A DNA stretch of 39,541 nucleotides. Origin: a virus. This document shows positions 28,296-37,216 of this stretch, in pieces. The stretch is from positions 1-39,541 of IMG/VR virus record IMGVR_UViG_3300028837_001110, one strand, 5' to 3'. The notes beneath the pieces are model-generated. The model worked only from the letters and a program-made list of their open reading frames with translations. It was not told where the DNA came from and did no database searches. Both the position numbers and the translations under genes were made by a program. Numbering within the stretch: position 1 is the stretch's first letter; each line of letters starts with the position of its first letter.

Positions 28296-30080
28296 TTAAT
28301 CCTCCAGTTCATAATAGCATTTTGATGATTCGTTCGGGACGGTTTTATATTCCTGCTTTTTCCCTCCGAAATCAAATATATATTTAAAATTTCTTATAAG
28401 GTCCACTCTCCAGTAATAACTTTCGTCAGTTGTAACCGGAATTTCATCATTGAAAATGCTTGTATAATTCCCGTATTGCTGCACGTCTGATGCAAGATAT
28501 ATTTTGATTGGCTTATCTGTAGCATTCCCTTCTGAATTACGCGAGAACCCCCATACCCGGCAATATTCTATTTCATCCGGAGTTTCACCTCCGTAAGAAT
28601 AATCGACCTGTAAGTTATCAAGTTCGGGCGTCGATGTACCGTCATCGGAGTGCAAGAAAAAATACACATACCACAAAGACGATTTGTTGGTTAACGCACT
28701 ACAATTTGCATGTATATCACTCGCAGTAGATGAATTGCTATATTGCAATGATCCGGTTGCCCATGTACTACCAGACAAGTAATAATAATCACCATCATTT
28801 TCGAGTATATATTTAATTTCATCGCTTCCGGTTTTGATTTCGGTTGCAAGAAATCCTTGAAGTTCATCAGTGCGAAAACCGGTATTAATTTTTCCGTACG
28901 GATTTGTGGTGAGATAGCCGATATCAACATTCATGTTAGCTGTTAGTTCATCGACTGAACTTTGTGTATTGGAATCTGGATAAACAATTGTGAATTGTCC
29001 GTATTTTTCACCGTCTACCGAAAGCGAACCGCAATTTGTGTTGAAAGTTGTCGGATCTGTGGCTTGAGTATAGGTTTCATCAGAAACCACCCACGCAGAC
29101 CCATTCCAATATAATTTATCACCTGACCGCCCAATTTCTAAAAGTATCCTGGGTGATCCAGTGTAAGTTACCGAAAGCGAATTAAATAATTTTATTGAAC
29201 CGTCTCCGGTGTGCTCCATTTCAGGAAGTACATCCGACGTTTCAACATATAAATAAGCAGGTAATGTATAACCTGGCGTGTAATTGGATGTATACATTAC
29301 AGAATCGTAAACTATGAAATCATCATATTCCATATCGGATAATTTAACACCCGTATTATCATTAGCTAAACGATGAACGCAAGGGCTTCCTCCTCGAGTA
29401 TCACTAATATTTCCACCATCTTTTAAAATTCCGTCTATGAACACATTTGAGTTATCGACTCCCGTATAATCCCAGGTTACTGCAAATTCGTATGGTGTAT
29501 CTGCGGTTGGTGAAAAAGGAATTGCTTTTGAAAGAATAGTAGCACCTGCGGAATTGTAAATATAAAAATAAAGATTTGTGCCCGCTTGAATTAACCACAC
29601 CGATCCAAGGTAATTAGTAGCATTACCATTAAAATATATATGTTTTTCAGTTGCTGGAGCTCCTGAATATTTCGGAGTCCATTTAAATTTTGCCGTTCCT
29701 ATATCTCCGTTCCCCTGGTCTATGCTGGGAAAGTCCAGGTACGCAACTACTTCCCCAATACAAGATAATTTTCCACCTGTGATTGAAGCCGCTCCATATA
29801 ACGTCCCGGTTGTATCACTAAAGGCATAATCTGCGTTTTCATCTGTAGCCCATTTTGCGTATAACAGGGAATTAGACGGGTTCTGCGCTTTTTGTTTGTT
29901 TTGTCCATCGGTAAATTCGCTCTTATCCGAATCATAGGTGTGATCCGTATCATCTGCGAAATCCTCGGTAAAGTCAACGTCATCTTGTTGAAGTTCAAGT
30001 TTTGCTTTCCCTCCTGATAACTCAAGACCAGCCTGTAAAGTATAGTTGATTATATCTGTAAAGGGGTAATTCAGCGTCAT
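28296..30080 (-). CDS. LamG-like structural protein between portal and protease
   Basis: A 594-residue protein, MTLNYPFTDIINYTLQAGLE. About 80-270 has a LamG/concanavalin-like jelly roll (AKFKWTPKYSGAPATEKHIY, EFAVTWDYTGVDNSNVFIDG, MEYDDFIVYDSVMY), then beta-rich repeats (PRILLEIGRSGDKLYWNGSA; IKYILENDGDYYYLSGSTWA) and a C-terminal domain of carboxypeptidase-regulatory or fibre-like type (KPIKIYLASDVQQ). The tail-tip protein has a similar LamG-like segment. This position (portal-X-protease) is normally empty in HK97-type phages. It could be a capsid fibre or surface adhesin. Start by ATGA overlap with the portal and GGGAG. Confidence 0.72.
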   Translation of the reverse strand: MTLNYPFTDIINYTLQAGLELSGGKAKLELQQDDVDFTEDFADDTDHTYDSDKSEFTDGQNKQKAQNPSNSLLYAKWATDENADYAFSDTTGTLYGAASITGGKLSCIGEVVAYLDFPSIDQGNGDIGTAKFKWTPKYSGAPATEKHIYFNGNATNYLGSVWLIQAGTNLYFYIYNSAGATILSKAIPFSPTADTPYEFAVTWDYTGVDNSNVFIDGILKDGGNISDTRGGSPCVHRLANDNTGVKLSDMEYDDFIVYDSVMYTSNYTPGYTLPAYLYVETSDVLPEMEHTGDGSIKLFNSLSVTYTGSPRILLEIGRSGDKLYWNGSAWVVSDETYTQATDPTTFNTNCGSLSVDGEKYGQFTIVYPDSNTQSSVDELTANMNVDIGYLTTNPYGKINTGFRTDELQGFLATEIKTGSDEIKYILENDGDYYYLSGSTWATGSLQYSNSSTASDIHANCSALTNKSSLWYVYFFLHSDDGTSTPELDNLQVDYSYGGETPDEIEYCRVWGFSRNSEGNATDKPIKIYLASDVQQYGNYTSIFNDEIPVTTDESYYWRVDLIRNFKYIFDFGGKKQEYKTVPNESSKCYYELED

Positions 30081-32107
30081 GGCATCTCCCTTATAACCGG
30101 GATAAACGAAAGCGTATTGTTAGGGTGATCATCCAAGGCGTAAGCTTCCGTTAACGTGATTACGTCCCCGCTTCTTTCAATACAGAATTCATCAGAAGTC
30201 GGAAGCTGACCGTCAACTATCTCGACCTTGTCAATTCCGCCCTGTTTGTAGGCGTCGAGAGAAGCTACGTTCTGCGCTTGTTTTGTCTCGGTCCGGGCAA
30301 TTACTTTCGATCTAATCTTTGAAGTCGTCCACGGACCCGCGGCAACCAAATCTTTAATCGTCTGCGCTGCCTGATACGGACCTTTCCCGGCTTCCCGGGC
30401 ATCCGCAAGGGCTTTAAGGACCGCCTTTTTTGTGTCGTCTTCCAGGTTCAGCAGGCTTTTCCTGCGCTTTGCGTCTTCAATTAGTTTGATCTCGTTTTGA
30501 TCCGTGAAATTAACGCCAAGTCCTGTAATTGCGTTAATGTTATCGAAAATATCTTTTCCTACTCGCAGGTAGTGCGGGCCATAGTCGATTATGTCAGTAT
30601 TGATCTCTTCTGATATAAGGTCCGCATAATATTCATCCAGTTCAGCGCCTTTTTTCTCTACGTCCTCATGAGACAATGTCTCAATCCCTCTTTCAGCTAC
30701 CAAATTAAGCCACAATTTTTTTGCTTCTCCACCAAGTATGTTGAAAAGGGCCTCATATTTCCGTTCATAGATTCCGGTAAACCTTTTCTCAGATTCCGCA
30801 AAAGTTCTTATAAGTGCCCTGCCTATCTGCGTCATTTTTGTTTGCGATTTCCGGCTCTTATCATCACCGGTCATTGTTTGATCTGAAATATTCCCGACTG
30901 GCATAATATTGAAAGGCATAAAGTACACATCGTGTTCAGGCCCGACCTCATAGCCTAATGCTTGCCGTGCCTCGCCCTGAGTGATTACCATATCTTTCAT
31001 TTCTCCCCGGATACGTTCGGATTTTTTGTTTTCATCTTCCTGTAACACTCGAACGCCTGATAAATCAAAATCTATTTTCCAGCGATCCGGCTGTGGTTCA
31101 AAGTCCGGGGTAAGCTGCACGTCAAGTTCCTCAGCAATAAGATTTTGCATCGGGATAATACAATCCTCATATGCAGCCTCCCGCATTGATTCCATAGTCG
31201 CTCCGACCTTGGTTTGCTCAAGACCAGTACCGAATCCTACCACAGCAGCAGGAACGCCTAATATCGCAGTGACTCGCTCCTCGGGAACTTGCCTTAACCG
31301 GGAAAGATCCATGTTCGCAGGTGAGAAACCTAATTGCTCGACTTTGGTTTTTGATTCCATGACAAGGGGTTCTCCCCTTCGATCCCTGCCGAACTTTTCT
31401 TTAAAGGCTTTCTTAAGTAGTTTAGCATCATCTTTTCCAATTACAACATTTTCTTGATCTGGGCTTAGTATTATTCCAGGGATCCCCATGTTACGCAAAA
31501 GACTCGCTGAAAAATTTGCCGCTTCATCATCGGTGAATATTTCCCGGAAAAGACTCTTAAGAGGTGACAATCCTTTTCTGATGTTTTCCGGATCAATTCC
31601 AAACCGGATATGTATTACATCTTCCGGATCGACCCTGATATTTTCACCTCGGGGCCGGTAATTGTAATAATCGATATATTGATTACCGCTGTCCGGTGTA
31701 TGCGGATTCATCATCCAGTGAGGAACATACCACAGTTCCACCGGTTTAAGCTGATTATTTCGTATTTTCAAAAGATACACATTACCATCGATATTATAAG
31801 AGAGTCCGGTCGACATTCTCATCAGTCGGCCGGAATAATAAGGATTAGGTCTTTTCAACAGGGTTAGTATATCATGACTATCCTGTATTTCATCGTCTTT
31901 CTTAATTATAGGCTTAGCTTCCGCGAGTCTGCGGCATATCCACAACACCGGGGCCATGATCACCGAGGATTGCATACCCTCGCCGACTTCTTTCTCATAA
32001 TCGAATCTTGTCCGGGGCATTAGATAGTTAAGAAGCCGGTCCCGGGGGAAGACCATTGCGGATAGAGCTTTTATAAGCAGACGCGTAAAAAATCCAGGTC
32101 GCTTCAT
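30077..32107 (-). CDS. Portal protein fused to a MuF-like C-terminal domain
   Basis: A 676-residue protein. About 1-400 is the HK97-type portal (LWICRRLAEAKPIIKKDDEI, DGNVYLLKIRNNQLKPVELW, VIHIRFGIDPENIRKGLSPL, RVTAILGVPAAVVGFGTGLE). From about 430 to the end are helices and a MuF/minor-head-like part (RSKVIARTETKQAQNVASLD, VDGQLPTSDEFC, LDDHPNNTLSFIPV). In many phages MuF is a separate gene; the fusion would place it inside or at the base of the head. I use ATG 32107: it makes an ATGA overlap with the terminase stop and has TTGGAGG eight bases upstream; the 11-residue longer frame lacks these. Confidence 0.88.
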   Translation of the reverse strand: MKRPGFFTRLLIKALSAMVFPRDRLLNYLMPRTRFDYEKEVGEGMQSSVIMAPVLWICRRLAEAKPIIKKDDEIQDSHDILTLLKRPNPYYSGRLMRMSTGLSYNIDGNVYLLKIRNNQLKPVELWYVPHWMMNPHTPDSGNQYIDYYNYRPRGENIRVDPEDVIHIRFGIDPENIRKGLSPLKSLFREIFTDDEAANFSASLLRNMGIPGIILSPDQENVVIGKDDAKLLKKAFKEKFGRDRRGEPLVMESKTKVEQLGFSPANMDLSRLRQVPEERVTAILGVPAAVVGFGTGLEQTKVGATMESMREAAYEDCIIPMQNLIAEELDVQLTPDFEPQPDRWKIDFDLSGVRVLQEDENKKSERIRGEMKDMVITQGEARQALGYEVGPEHDVYFMPFNIMPVGNISDQTMTGDDKSRKSQTKMTQIGRALIRTFAESEKRFTGIYERKYEALFNILGGEAKKLWLNLVAERGIETLSHEDVEKKGAELDEYYADLISEEINTDIIDYGPHYLRVGKDIFDNINAITGLGVNFTDQNEIKLIEDAKRRKSLLNLEDDTKKAVLKALADAREAGKGPYQAAQTIKDLVAAGPWTTSKIRSKVIARTETKQAQNVASLDAYKQGGIDKVEIVDGQLPTSDEFCIERSGDVITLTEAYALDDHPNNTLSFIPVIREMP

Positions 32108-33426
32108 ACGGGCCTCCAAGTGATTCTTAACGGTTGGCATATGGCGAGACAGAAAGCGTCCGCTTTGTCCGGGCTTTTAAGCCCCCGTTTTTTCATATCT
32201 ATTTTTCGCTCTATTTGTATGCGCCCATCCGGTCTTACTGTATACTTCCTGGTTGTGAGTTGACTTATAAATTCCGGATCATCAGGAATTGACATAGTTT
32301 TCAGCGCTTCCTTAGCTTCTCCCCACATTTGCGAATTGTAGAGATAATAATCTTTATCCGTTGCCGTGTCACCAAAGTTGACCGGAATTACTTCTATGTT
32401 GAATTCTTCTTGTCTCGGTTCAAGTTGATCCACTACCCCTGCACCGATACCGGTCGCATCTACCCGGACTTCAATTTTTTTCTCATATCCTGTTTTTCTT
32501 ATCTCTTTCACTATCCTTATCACCTCTCCAGCACACCTGGTAGTATTAATTCCGTGAAATGAGGAAAACTGAATACTCAACCCTTCCTTGACACATATCT
32601 CCGTTGAATCATCCCCGTATCGGGCCGGGTCCACGCCGATTGTAATTTTTCCGCCTTCTTCAACAATCCTTTTAACCGCCGGTTCGGTGTCTGCCAGACT
32701 TATAAGTGCATCGGGTGTGCCCTGCGGAAACTGTCCAGCAACACGCACACGGTATACATCAGATTCCCGGCCGTATTTCTCCGCAATTCTATTGCAGTAC
32801 TCAGCGGTAACGAGGTTTGATTTTTCAGAGGAGAAGGTGAAAGTCTTATATTGTGCCCTGTCCTTATGAAAGGCATCGTAAAATGAACCGCTTATTCGTG
32901 TTGGATTTCCGCACATAAGAAGTTTTCCTTCCTGGGTAAGTGCGCCGAATACGACTTCAAGAATCTCCTCGGGGATCCCCGGTGCTTCATCGATAAGGAA
33001 AAGCAAGTTTTCGCTATGAAACCCCTGCAGGTTTTCGGGCTTTGAGCATGCCCTGGGTACTGAAAACCAGGTCTCTGCATGTCCCCTCATATACATCCTG
33101 GTTTTAGTCCATTCGAAAGCGTTTTTTAATCGTGACCGGTTAAGCCATTTCTTGACTTCCGGCCATAATATATCTTCTAATTGGTGTTGAGTCGGTGCCG
33201 TACAAGGAACTTTTGAATGGGGACGGGTAGACAGAAACCAGAGTTGCGCCCAGGCCTCGACTGCCGTTTTCCCTATTCCGTGCCCTGATTTGACACATAT
33301 TTGAGAAGATCCGGCGAGTGCTGTTAACACCTTTGCTTGTTCAGGCTCCGGCTCTACTCCTATAATATCCTTTACGAAATGTACGGGATTATTAGCGTAA
33401 TGCTGAATAGCCTCAATCAGACCCAT
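32104..33426 (-). CDS. Terminase large subunit
   Basis: A 440-residue DNA-packaging motor: Walker A SGHGIGKT at 47-54, Walker B LLFLIDEA at 141-148, an ATPase-coupling motif (LLMCGNPTRISGSF), and RNase H-like nuclease residues D266 (VDPARYGDD), D323 (RVDATGIGAG) and DAF near 412. It cuts concatemeric DNA and drives it into the prohead through the portal. The start is ATG 33426, overlapping the small subunit by 14 bases; a start at 33474 is possible, while the frame to 33903 merely shadows the small subunit. Confidence 0.95.
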   Translation of the reverse strand: MGLIEAIQHYANNPVHFVKDIIGVEPEPEQAKVLTALAGSSQICVKSGHGIGKTAVEAWAQLWFLSTRPHSKVPCTAPTQHQLEDILWPEVKKWLNRSRLKNAFEWTKTRMYMRGHAETWFSVPRACSKPENLQGFHSENLLFLIDEAPGIPEEILEVVFGALTQEGKLLMCGNPTRISGSFYDAFHKDRAQYKTFTFSSEKSNLVTAEYCNRIAEKYGRESDVYRVRVAGQFPQGTPDALISLADTEPAVKRIVEEGGKITIGVDPARYGDDSTEICVKEGLSIQFSSFHGINTTRCAGEVIRIVKEIRKTGYEKKIEVRVDATGIGAGVVDQLEPRQEEFNIEVIPVNFGDTATDKDYYLYNSQMWGEAKEALKTMSIPDDPEFISQLTTRKYTVRPDGRIQIERKIDMKKRGLKSPDKADAFCLAICQPLRITWRPV

Positions 33427-33880
33427 TTCCGCTTCTATTTTCCCAGGCTTCCGCGACTGCGTCGGCAAAGACATTTCCGGAATGCTCAATGTTAAGGACC
33501 TTCTTATACAAACCTCTAAGTTCAGCTCTACGAGTAATGTATTCAAGAAGTTGTTTTGACAGGGTTGTAAGCTGGTAAACAGACTGGGACTGGATTTCTT
33601 TGCCGATATCTTTTCGTAGTCCTTTTTTGATATTTGAAGATATTTTTTTGAAAATCGCTTGCATGGGCCCGTATACCTGGTTAAGAGCTCGTAATTCTTC
33701 CAGGATAGACTCTTTTGTTTGTTCTGTGAAAAATCCGTTTTTCCTACCGTAACGCAAAGCAGCGTCAATAGTAGAACGAGCGACGTTAAAATGTGTAGCC
33801 ATTTTCTCAGCGGTAGCCGAGATGTTGGCGACTTTGTAAGAGCAAATCTTAATATACTTGAAATCCTGCGCCGTAAGCAT
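33413..33880 (-). CDS. Terminase small subunit
   Basis: A 155-residue helical protein with an N-terminal helix-turn-helix (AEKMATHFNVARSTIDAALR) and coiled-coil oligomerisation region (PMQAIFKKISSNIKKGLR). It recognises packaging-site DNA and loads the large subunit, encoded next. ATG 33880 has no Shine-Dalgarno; the promoter -10 ends only 11 bases upstream, so the mRNA would have a leader of a few bases or none. Confidence 0.8.
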   Translation of the reverse strand: MLTAQDFKYIKICSYKVANISATAEKMATHFNVARSTIDAALRYGRKNGFFTEQTKESILEELRALNQVYGPMQAIFKKISSNIKKGLRKDIGKEIQSQSVYQLTTLSKQLLEYITRRAELRGLYKKVLNIEHSGNVFADAVAEAWENRSGNGSD

Positions 33881-33891
33881 ATCACAATTGT

Positions 33892-33923
33892 AATATAGCG
33901 CACAGATTAGGACAAAGTCCTAA
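33892..33923 (-). promoter_or_regulatory. Late promoter with perfect 17-bp palindrome at its -35
   Basis: TATATT (33897-33892) preceded by CTGTGCGC; no good -35, instead the perfect palindrome TTAGGAC-TTT-GTCCTAA (33923-33907) covers the -35 zone. Downstream is TACAATTGTG, also at the promoter 15991. A weak -35 with a palindrome suggests activation by a phage or host protein. Confidence 0.6.
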
Positions 33924-33954
33924 GTTTTATGTCAAAAATAAACTTTTTTTTATT

Positions 33955-34158
33955 TTATTCGGATATAATTTCCATTAATTTCTTGAATATGTCATGCTTC
34001 ATATTGGTCCTGTTAATATAATCAGCGGGATCGGTGACAAAAAAAGATACACCCCTTATTCCCTTAATCATAAGTATAGCTTCTTTTATCTTCTCAGCAT
34101 CCTCTTGTTTATAATCTTTGTCAAAAGCAACCGTGCACCCCTTTATTTTATCACTCAT
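33955..34158 (-). CDS. Small hypothetical protein (67 aa)
   Basis: MSDKIKGCTVAFDKDYKQED then AEKIKEAILMIKGIRGVSFF and KHDIFKKLMEIISE, an alpha/beta protein with the AEKIKEAIxMIKGIRGV pattern of a ferredoxin-like two-strand plus helix half. It is the last gene before the late promoter. Unknown function; the pattern is common in phage-encoded small proteins. Confidence 0.7.
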   Translation of the reverse strand: MSDKIKGCTVAFDKDYKQEDAEKIKEAILMIKGIRGVSFFVTDPADYINRTNMKHDIFKKLMEIISE

Positions 34159-34188
34159 CTTTATTTCCTTTCACTGTCGTAAATTGTT

Positions 34189-34455
34189 TCATGACTCACC
34201 CTCACTCTCTTTTTCTTCAAAATCCTCGCATGCCATTGCAATACACGAAAGCACATATACTTCAATTACATTCACATTTATGTAATCTCTTGTTTCAAAA
34301 AATTCCTGATTAGCAATTTCTCGTTCAAAATCACGAGGGATATAACACACTTTCTTATGTATGCAGCTATAGCATGATGACTTTTTCTTTTTGCCCTCGT
34401 CAAAAAATGATTTTCTATAAGCACAGTTAGTGCAATCATTAATATTTTCCTTCAA
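34189..34455 (-). CDS. Cysteine-rich small protein (88 aa)
   Basis: MKENINDCTNCAYRKSFFDE then KKKSSCYSCIHKKVCYIPRD, a CxxC...CxxC...C arrangement like a zinc ribbon, followed by an acidic helix (SCIAMACEDFEEKESEGES). The start is TTG 34455, in a TTGA overlap with the previous stop, with GGAGG ahead. Metal binding is likely; role unknown. Confidence 0.65.
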   Translation of the reverse strand: MKENINDCTNCAYRKSFFDEGKKKKSSCYSCIHKKVCYIPRDFEREIANQEFFETRDYINVNVIEVYVLSCIAMACEDFEEKESEGES

Positions 34456-34775
34456 TTCCTTCCTCCTTTCCAGCCCTTCAACGGGACTGGTTCTATCAAT
34501 GATTTAGCATTCTTATAATAATACAGATACGCTTTCCTAATAGCTATCTGAACGGCGGCATACATCCTTACCCGCAACCGGTCTTTCTCGAAATAATCCA
34601 TAAGTGAGTGGAAGACCTCGCCTTGTCCGGTTCGGGGGCGTAAGGGATAGTTTTGACTCCAAAACATTAAATCTACAAGCTGTTTTAAAGCCTCTTTTAC
34701 GCTTTCGTATTCTGTCAATTTGTTTAATTCTTCTTCAAACAATTTGTTTAATTCTTCTTCAAAATCAATTAGCAT
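34452..34775 (-). CDS. Hypothetical helical protein with short N-terminal repeat (107 aa)
   Basis: The N-terminus duplicates a 7-residue unit, EEELNKLFEEELNKL, from a 21-bp DNA direct repeat at about 34717-34762. The rest is helical (LKQLVDLMFWSQNYPLRPRT; RVRMYAAVQIAIRKAYLYYY). It may be an early regulatory protein. Overlaps the preceding gene by 11 bases. Confidence 0.65.
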   Translation of the reverse strand: MLIDFEEELNKLFEEELNKLTEYESVKEALKQLVDLMFWSQNYPLRPRTGQGEVFHSLMDYFEKDRLRVRMYAAVQIAIRKAYLYYYKNAKSLIEPVPLKGWKGGRN

Positions 34776-35070
34776 GTACTATCCTCCCCACCTGCCTTGT
34801 GCTAAGCTTATACATCCTTGCTAATCCTGTCAGAACTTGCCTTTCCGAGATAGCGGCCGGATCCTGGATGAGCATATGATATGTATACCGAATCTCTGCA
34901 TTACGAATCCGCTTTTGCAGGTTCACGGTGTAGATTGCTGAAAAGTTCAGGTGTAAAAGTTTGAGCACCTTTAACAGCTTGTCGGTATCACCTTCTAAAA
35001 CCTCGTACAAATCCTCAACCCAGGGTTTAGCCTGGATGGTTTCCTCATAAGTTCCGTTAATTATTTTCAC
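34765..35070 (-). CDS. Hypothetical protein with C-terminal helix-turn-helix (101 aa)
   Basis: The last 30 residues, SERQVLTGLARMYKLSTRQV and GRIVHAN, form a typical helix-turn-helix. The N-terminal part is helical (EETIQAKPWVEDLYEVLEGD). Could be a transcription regulator for the late promoter or a resolvase-like DNA-binding protein; context (a few genes before the late promoter) favours regulation. It overlaps both neighbours. Confidence 0.6.
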   Translation of the reverse strand: MKIINGTYEETIQAKPWVEDLYEVLEGDTDKLLKVLKLLHLNFSAIYTVNLQKRIRNAEIRYTYHMLIQDPAAISERQVLTGLARMYKLSTRQVGRIVHAN

Positions 35071-35299
35071 GATCCCTCCTTATAAATTCCCAGCAAAGCT
35101 CTGCATCAATCTCGCAACAATCAAGCTCCCAATCGGTTTCTCCATAACGCATCTCGTTAAAAACTGACCTCCATAACCTGTCATGTTTTGCACACCATTT
35201 ATAATTTTCCATACCATTCGTGATATACTCTTCATCAAGTGCTAAAAAAAATTGATCGAAAACCTCCACTATCGGGTCTATTATTTCGCTTATTTTCAT
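35057..35299 (-). CDS. Hypothetical protein (80 aa)
   Basis: MKISEIIDPIVEVFDQFFLA then LDEEYITNGMENYKWCAKHD and CEIDAELCWEFIRRDRENN: acidic, helical. Overlaps next gene by 14 bases. I do not recognise a family. Confidence 0.6.
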   Translation of the reverse strand: MKISEIIDPIVEVFDQFFLALDEEYITNGMENYKWCAKHDRLWRSVFNEMRYGETDWELDCCEIDAELCWEFIRRDRENN

Positions 35300-35493
35300 G
35301 ACAAGCTTTCCAGGAAATGTTTGATTGATAATATAATTGTCGCTTTCATTCCCATTTCGATAGGGTTGTCTTTGTCAGCGTAAATATCAGCTATTAACTG
35401 CCAGCTATTTTTTCCGTTAACCATGTATACCCTTGCCCCTCCATGGGCATAATTGTTAATCTTTAAATTTTCTAATTTGTAAAACTCTTTCAT
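35296..35493 (-). CDS. Hypothetical protein (65 aa)
   Basis: MKEFYKLENLKINNYAHGGA, then ARVYMVNGKNSWQLIADIYA and MGMKATIILSIKHFLESLS. Strand-turn-strand followed by a helix; unknown. ATGA-type overlap with both neighbours shows it is translated in the methyltransferase operon. Confidence 0.6.
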   Translation of the reverse strand: MKEFYKLENLKINNYAHGGARVYMVNGKNSWQLIADIYADKDNPIEMGMKATIILSIKHFLESLS

Positions 35494-36209
35494 AATAGTT
35501 TCTCCTTGTAAATATATTCTTTCAAGTCCTCCGGCTCCAAACCTGGCAAGCTGCGGTTAGCTATATGATTTTGAAATCGCTCCTCTTGTGCTTGCCAATA
35601 ATCTGGATCAATTTCGCATCCCACAAAATCGAAGCCCAGGTCATAGCAGGCAATCCGGATACTACCGGACCCGACGTGAGAATCGAATATTTTCCAGCCA
35701 GGTTTAGCGTAGTTTTGTAAGAGCCATTTATATAGGGCTACGGGTTTTTGTGTGGGATGGATGCGCTTTCCTCTGTTTTTATGGCTTCCCATAAATCCGC
35801 ATGATAAATAATTAAATATTCTCAGTTTAGTTTTAAAAGAAGTCCAGGCCAACTCTCCGTCTGCAAAAAAACTATTTCCATTTAATTTATTCCAAACAAT
35901 CCAACCTTTTGAATTGTAAAGATTTTCAATAAAATAATTACCACCCCAAATTATTTGATTTTTTGATATTCTAAATAATTCCTGAAAATATTTTTTCTCA
36001 GGAATAACATTATCCCAATTTCCATATATTGTATTATCGTTTTTTTTCTTACCCTTCCAATCTTGCTTCCCGTTATTTGATAAATATATTTCAGTACCTT
36101 TCCCCGCCCCTATCCCATACGGCGGGTCAACAATAGCCAAGTCAAAAAACTTATCCGGCTTTGTCTTCATGATGTCCATACAATCGCAGTTATGTACTAC
36201 ATTATTCAT
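35490..36209 (-). CDS. DNA adenine N6 methyltransferase, beta class
   Basis: A 239-residue protein with motif IV DPPYGIG (D28-Y31) near the N-terminus and motif I-like FDSHVGSGSIRIA (about 175-187) near the C-terminus, then GCEIDPDYW. DPPY with catalytic motif first is the beta class of amino-methyltransferases, typically N6-adenine. No restriction endonuclease is linked, so it probably protects phage DNA from host restriction. Motif I normally reads DPFxGSG; here DSHVGSG. ATGA overlap with the upstream methyltransferase. Confidence 0.85.
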   Translation of the reverse strand: MNNVVHNCDCMDIMKTKPDKFFDLAIVDPPYGIGAGKGTEIYLSNNGKQDWKGKKKNDNTIYGNWDNVIPEKKYFQELFRISKNQIIWGGNYFIENLYNSKGWIVWNKLNGNSFFADGELAWTSFKTKLRIFNYLSCGFMGSHKNRGKRIHPTQKPVALYKWLLQNYAKPGWKIFDSHVGSGSIRIACYDLGFDFVGCEIDPDYWQAQEERFQNHIANRSLPGLEPEDLKEYIYKEKLL

Positions 36210-37216
36210 ACAAATAACGGTATCTCCTTTCTTAACCTATTCTCTGCCATCTGCACATATTCAGGCTTTATTTCTATAAGTAGATAATTCCTATTTAGTT
36301 TTCTTGCAACCAGAGCAGTAGTGCCGGCGCCGCCGAACGGGTCAAGGACAATCCCGTTAATAGGACATCCGGCCTGAATGCAGGGAATAATAAGCTTTTC
36401 CGGAAAGACGGCAAAATGCGCCCCGGAAAAGTTGGCGCCAGCGATTGTCCAGACTGATTTTTTAGGGGCTTTACCCCATTTATTTGGTTTTCTTATATTT
36501 GTAAATTTCTTTATAGCTGCTGATTTAACCATTTTTTCATTTTCCGCACTTGTATTATATTTTTTTCCATGCACACTATAGGTCTCATCTTTATACTCCT
36601 CAGCAATCGCCAAACTATCAAAATAATATTTTTTTGATTTTGAAAAAAGAAAAACATACTCATGTGCTTTTGTACATCGGCCATTCATCATAGGCTCAGG
36701 GGTAGGACAAGGTTTTGCCCATATTATATCCTGCCGTAAATACCATCCGTCTGCTTGAAGTGCGAAAGCAAGCCGCCAAGGCATGCCATACATATCTTTT
36801 TTCTTTATTCCCGGGGTATTTATCCAGTTTCTTTTTCGTTTTCCTTTACCTGCGTATTTCTTACCTATTCCGGTATCATAAGCCCCTGTACCACCTGATG
36901 TACAATAACTATCCCCAATATTAAACCACAAAGTCCCGTCATTTCGCAGTACTCTTCTGACTTCTCGGAAAATCTGCACCGTATGACCGATGTAAGCCCA
37001 AATATTGGATTCTAATCCGTACACACATTTTATTTCCGGTATGGTTATTTCCGGCAGTCCAGGCATAGGGGAGAAGGAAATTTCTGACCATAAAGTCGGC
37101 TCAATATCGTAATCTCTCATCTGCCAATATGGGGGAGAAGTCACGCAGCAATGTACAGATTCTGCCGGCAGAGATGAAAGTATTTCGAAAGAATTACCCT
37201 GGATAATTTTATTCAT
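36206..37216 (-). CDS. DNA methyltransferase, beta class, probably N4-cytosine
   Basis: A 336-residue protein with motif IV TSPPYW (26-31) early and motif I DPFGGAGTTALVA (about 292-304) late. SPPYW is typical of N4-cytosine methyltransferases and motif order is that of the beta class. Sits next to the adenine methyltransferase, so the phage would carry two modification activities. Both are solitary (no nuclease). Start ATG 37216 lies inside the end of the upstream 58-residue gene. Confidence 0.85.
   Translation of the reverse strand: MNKIIQGNSFEILSSLPAESVHCCVTSPPYWQMRDYDIEPTLWSEISFSPMPGLPEITIPEIKCVYGLESNIWAYIGHTVQIFREVRRVLRNDGTLWFNIGDSYCTSGGTGAYDTGIGKKYAGKGKRKRNWINTPGIKKKDMYGMPWRLAFALQADGWYLRQDIIWAKPCPTPEPMMNGRCTKAHEYVFLFSKSKKYYFDSLAIAEEYKDETYSVHGKKYNTSAENEKMVKSAAIKKFTNIRKPNKWGKAPKKSVWTIAGANFSGAHFAVFPEKLIIPCIQAGCPINGIVLDPFGGAGTTALVARKLNRNYLLIEIKPEYVQMAENRLRKEIPLFV

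Noticed and set aside
33427-33903. N-terminal extension of the large terminase frame
   Set aside because: It is a second-frame shadow of the small terminase gene; the packaging motifs begin after 33426.
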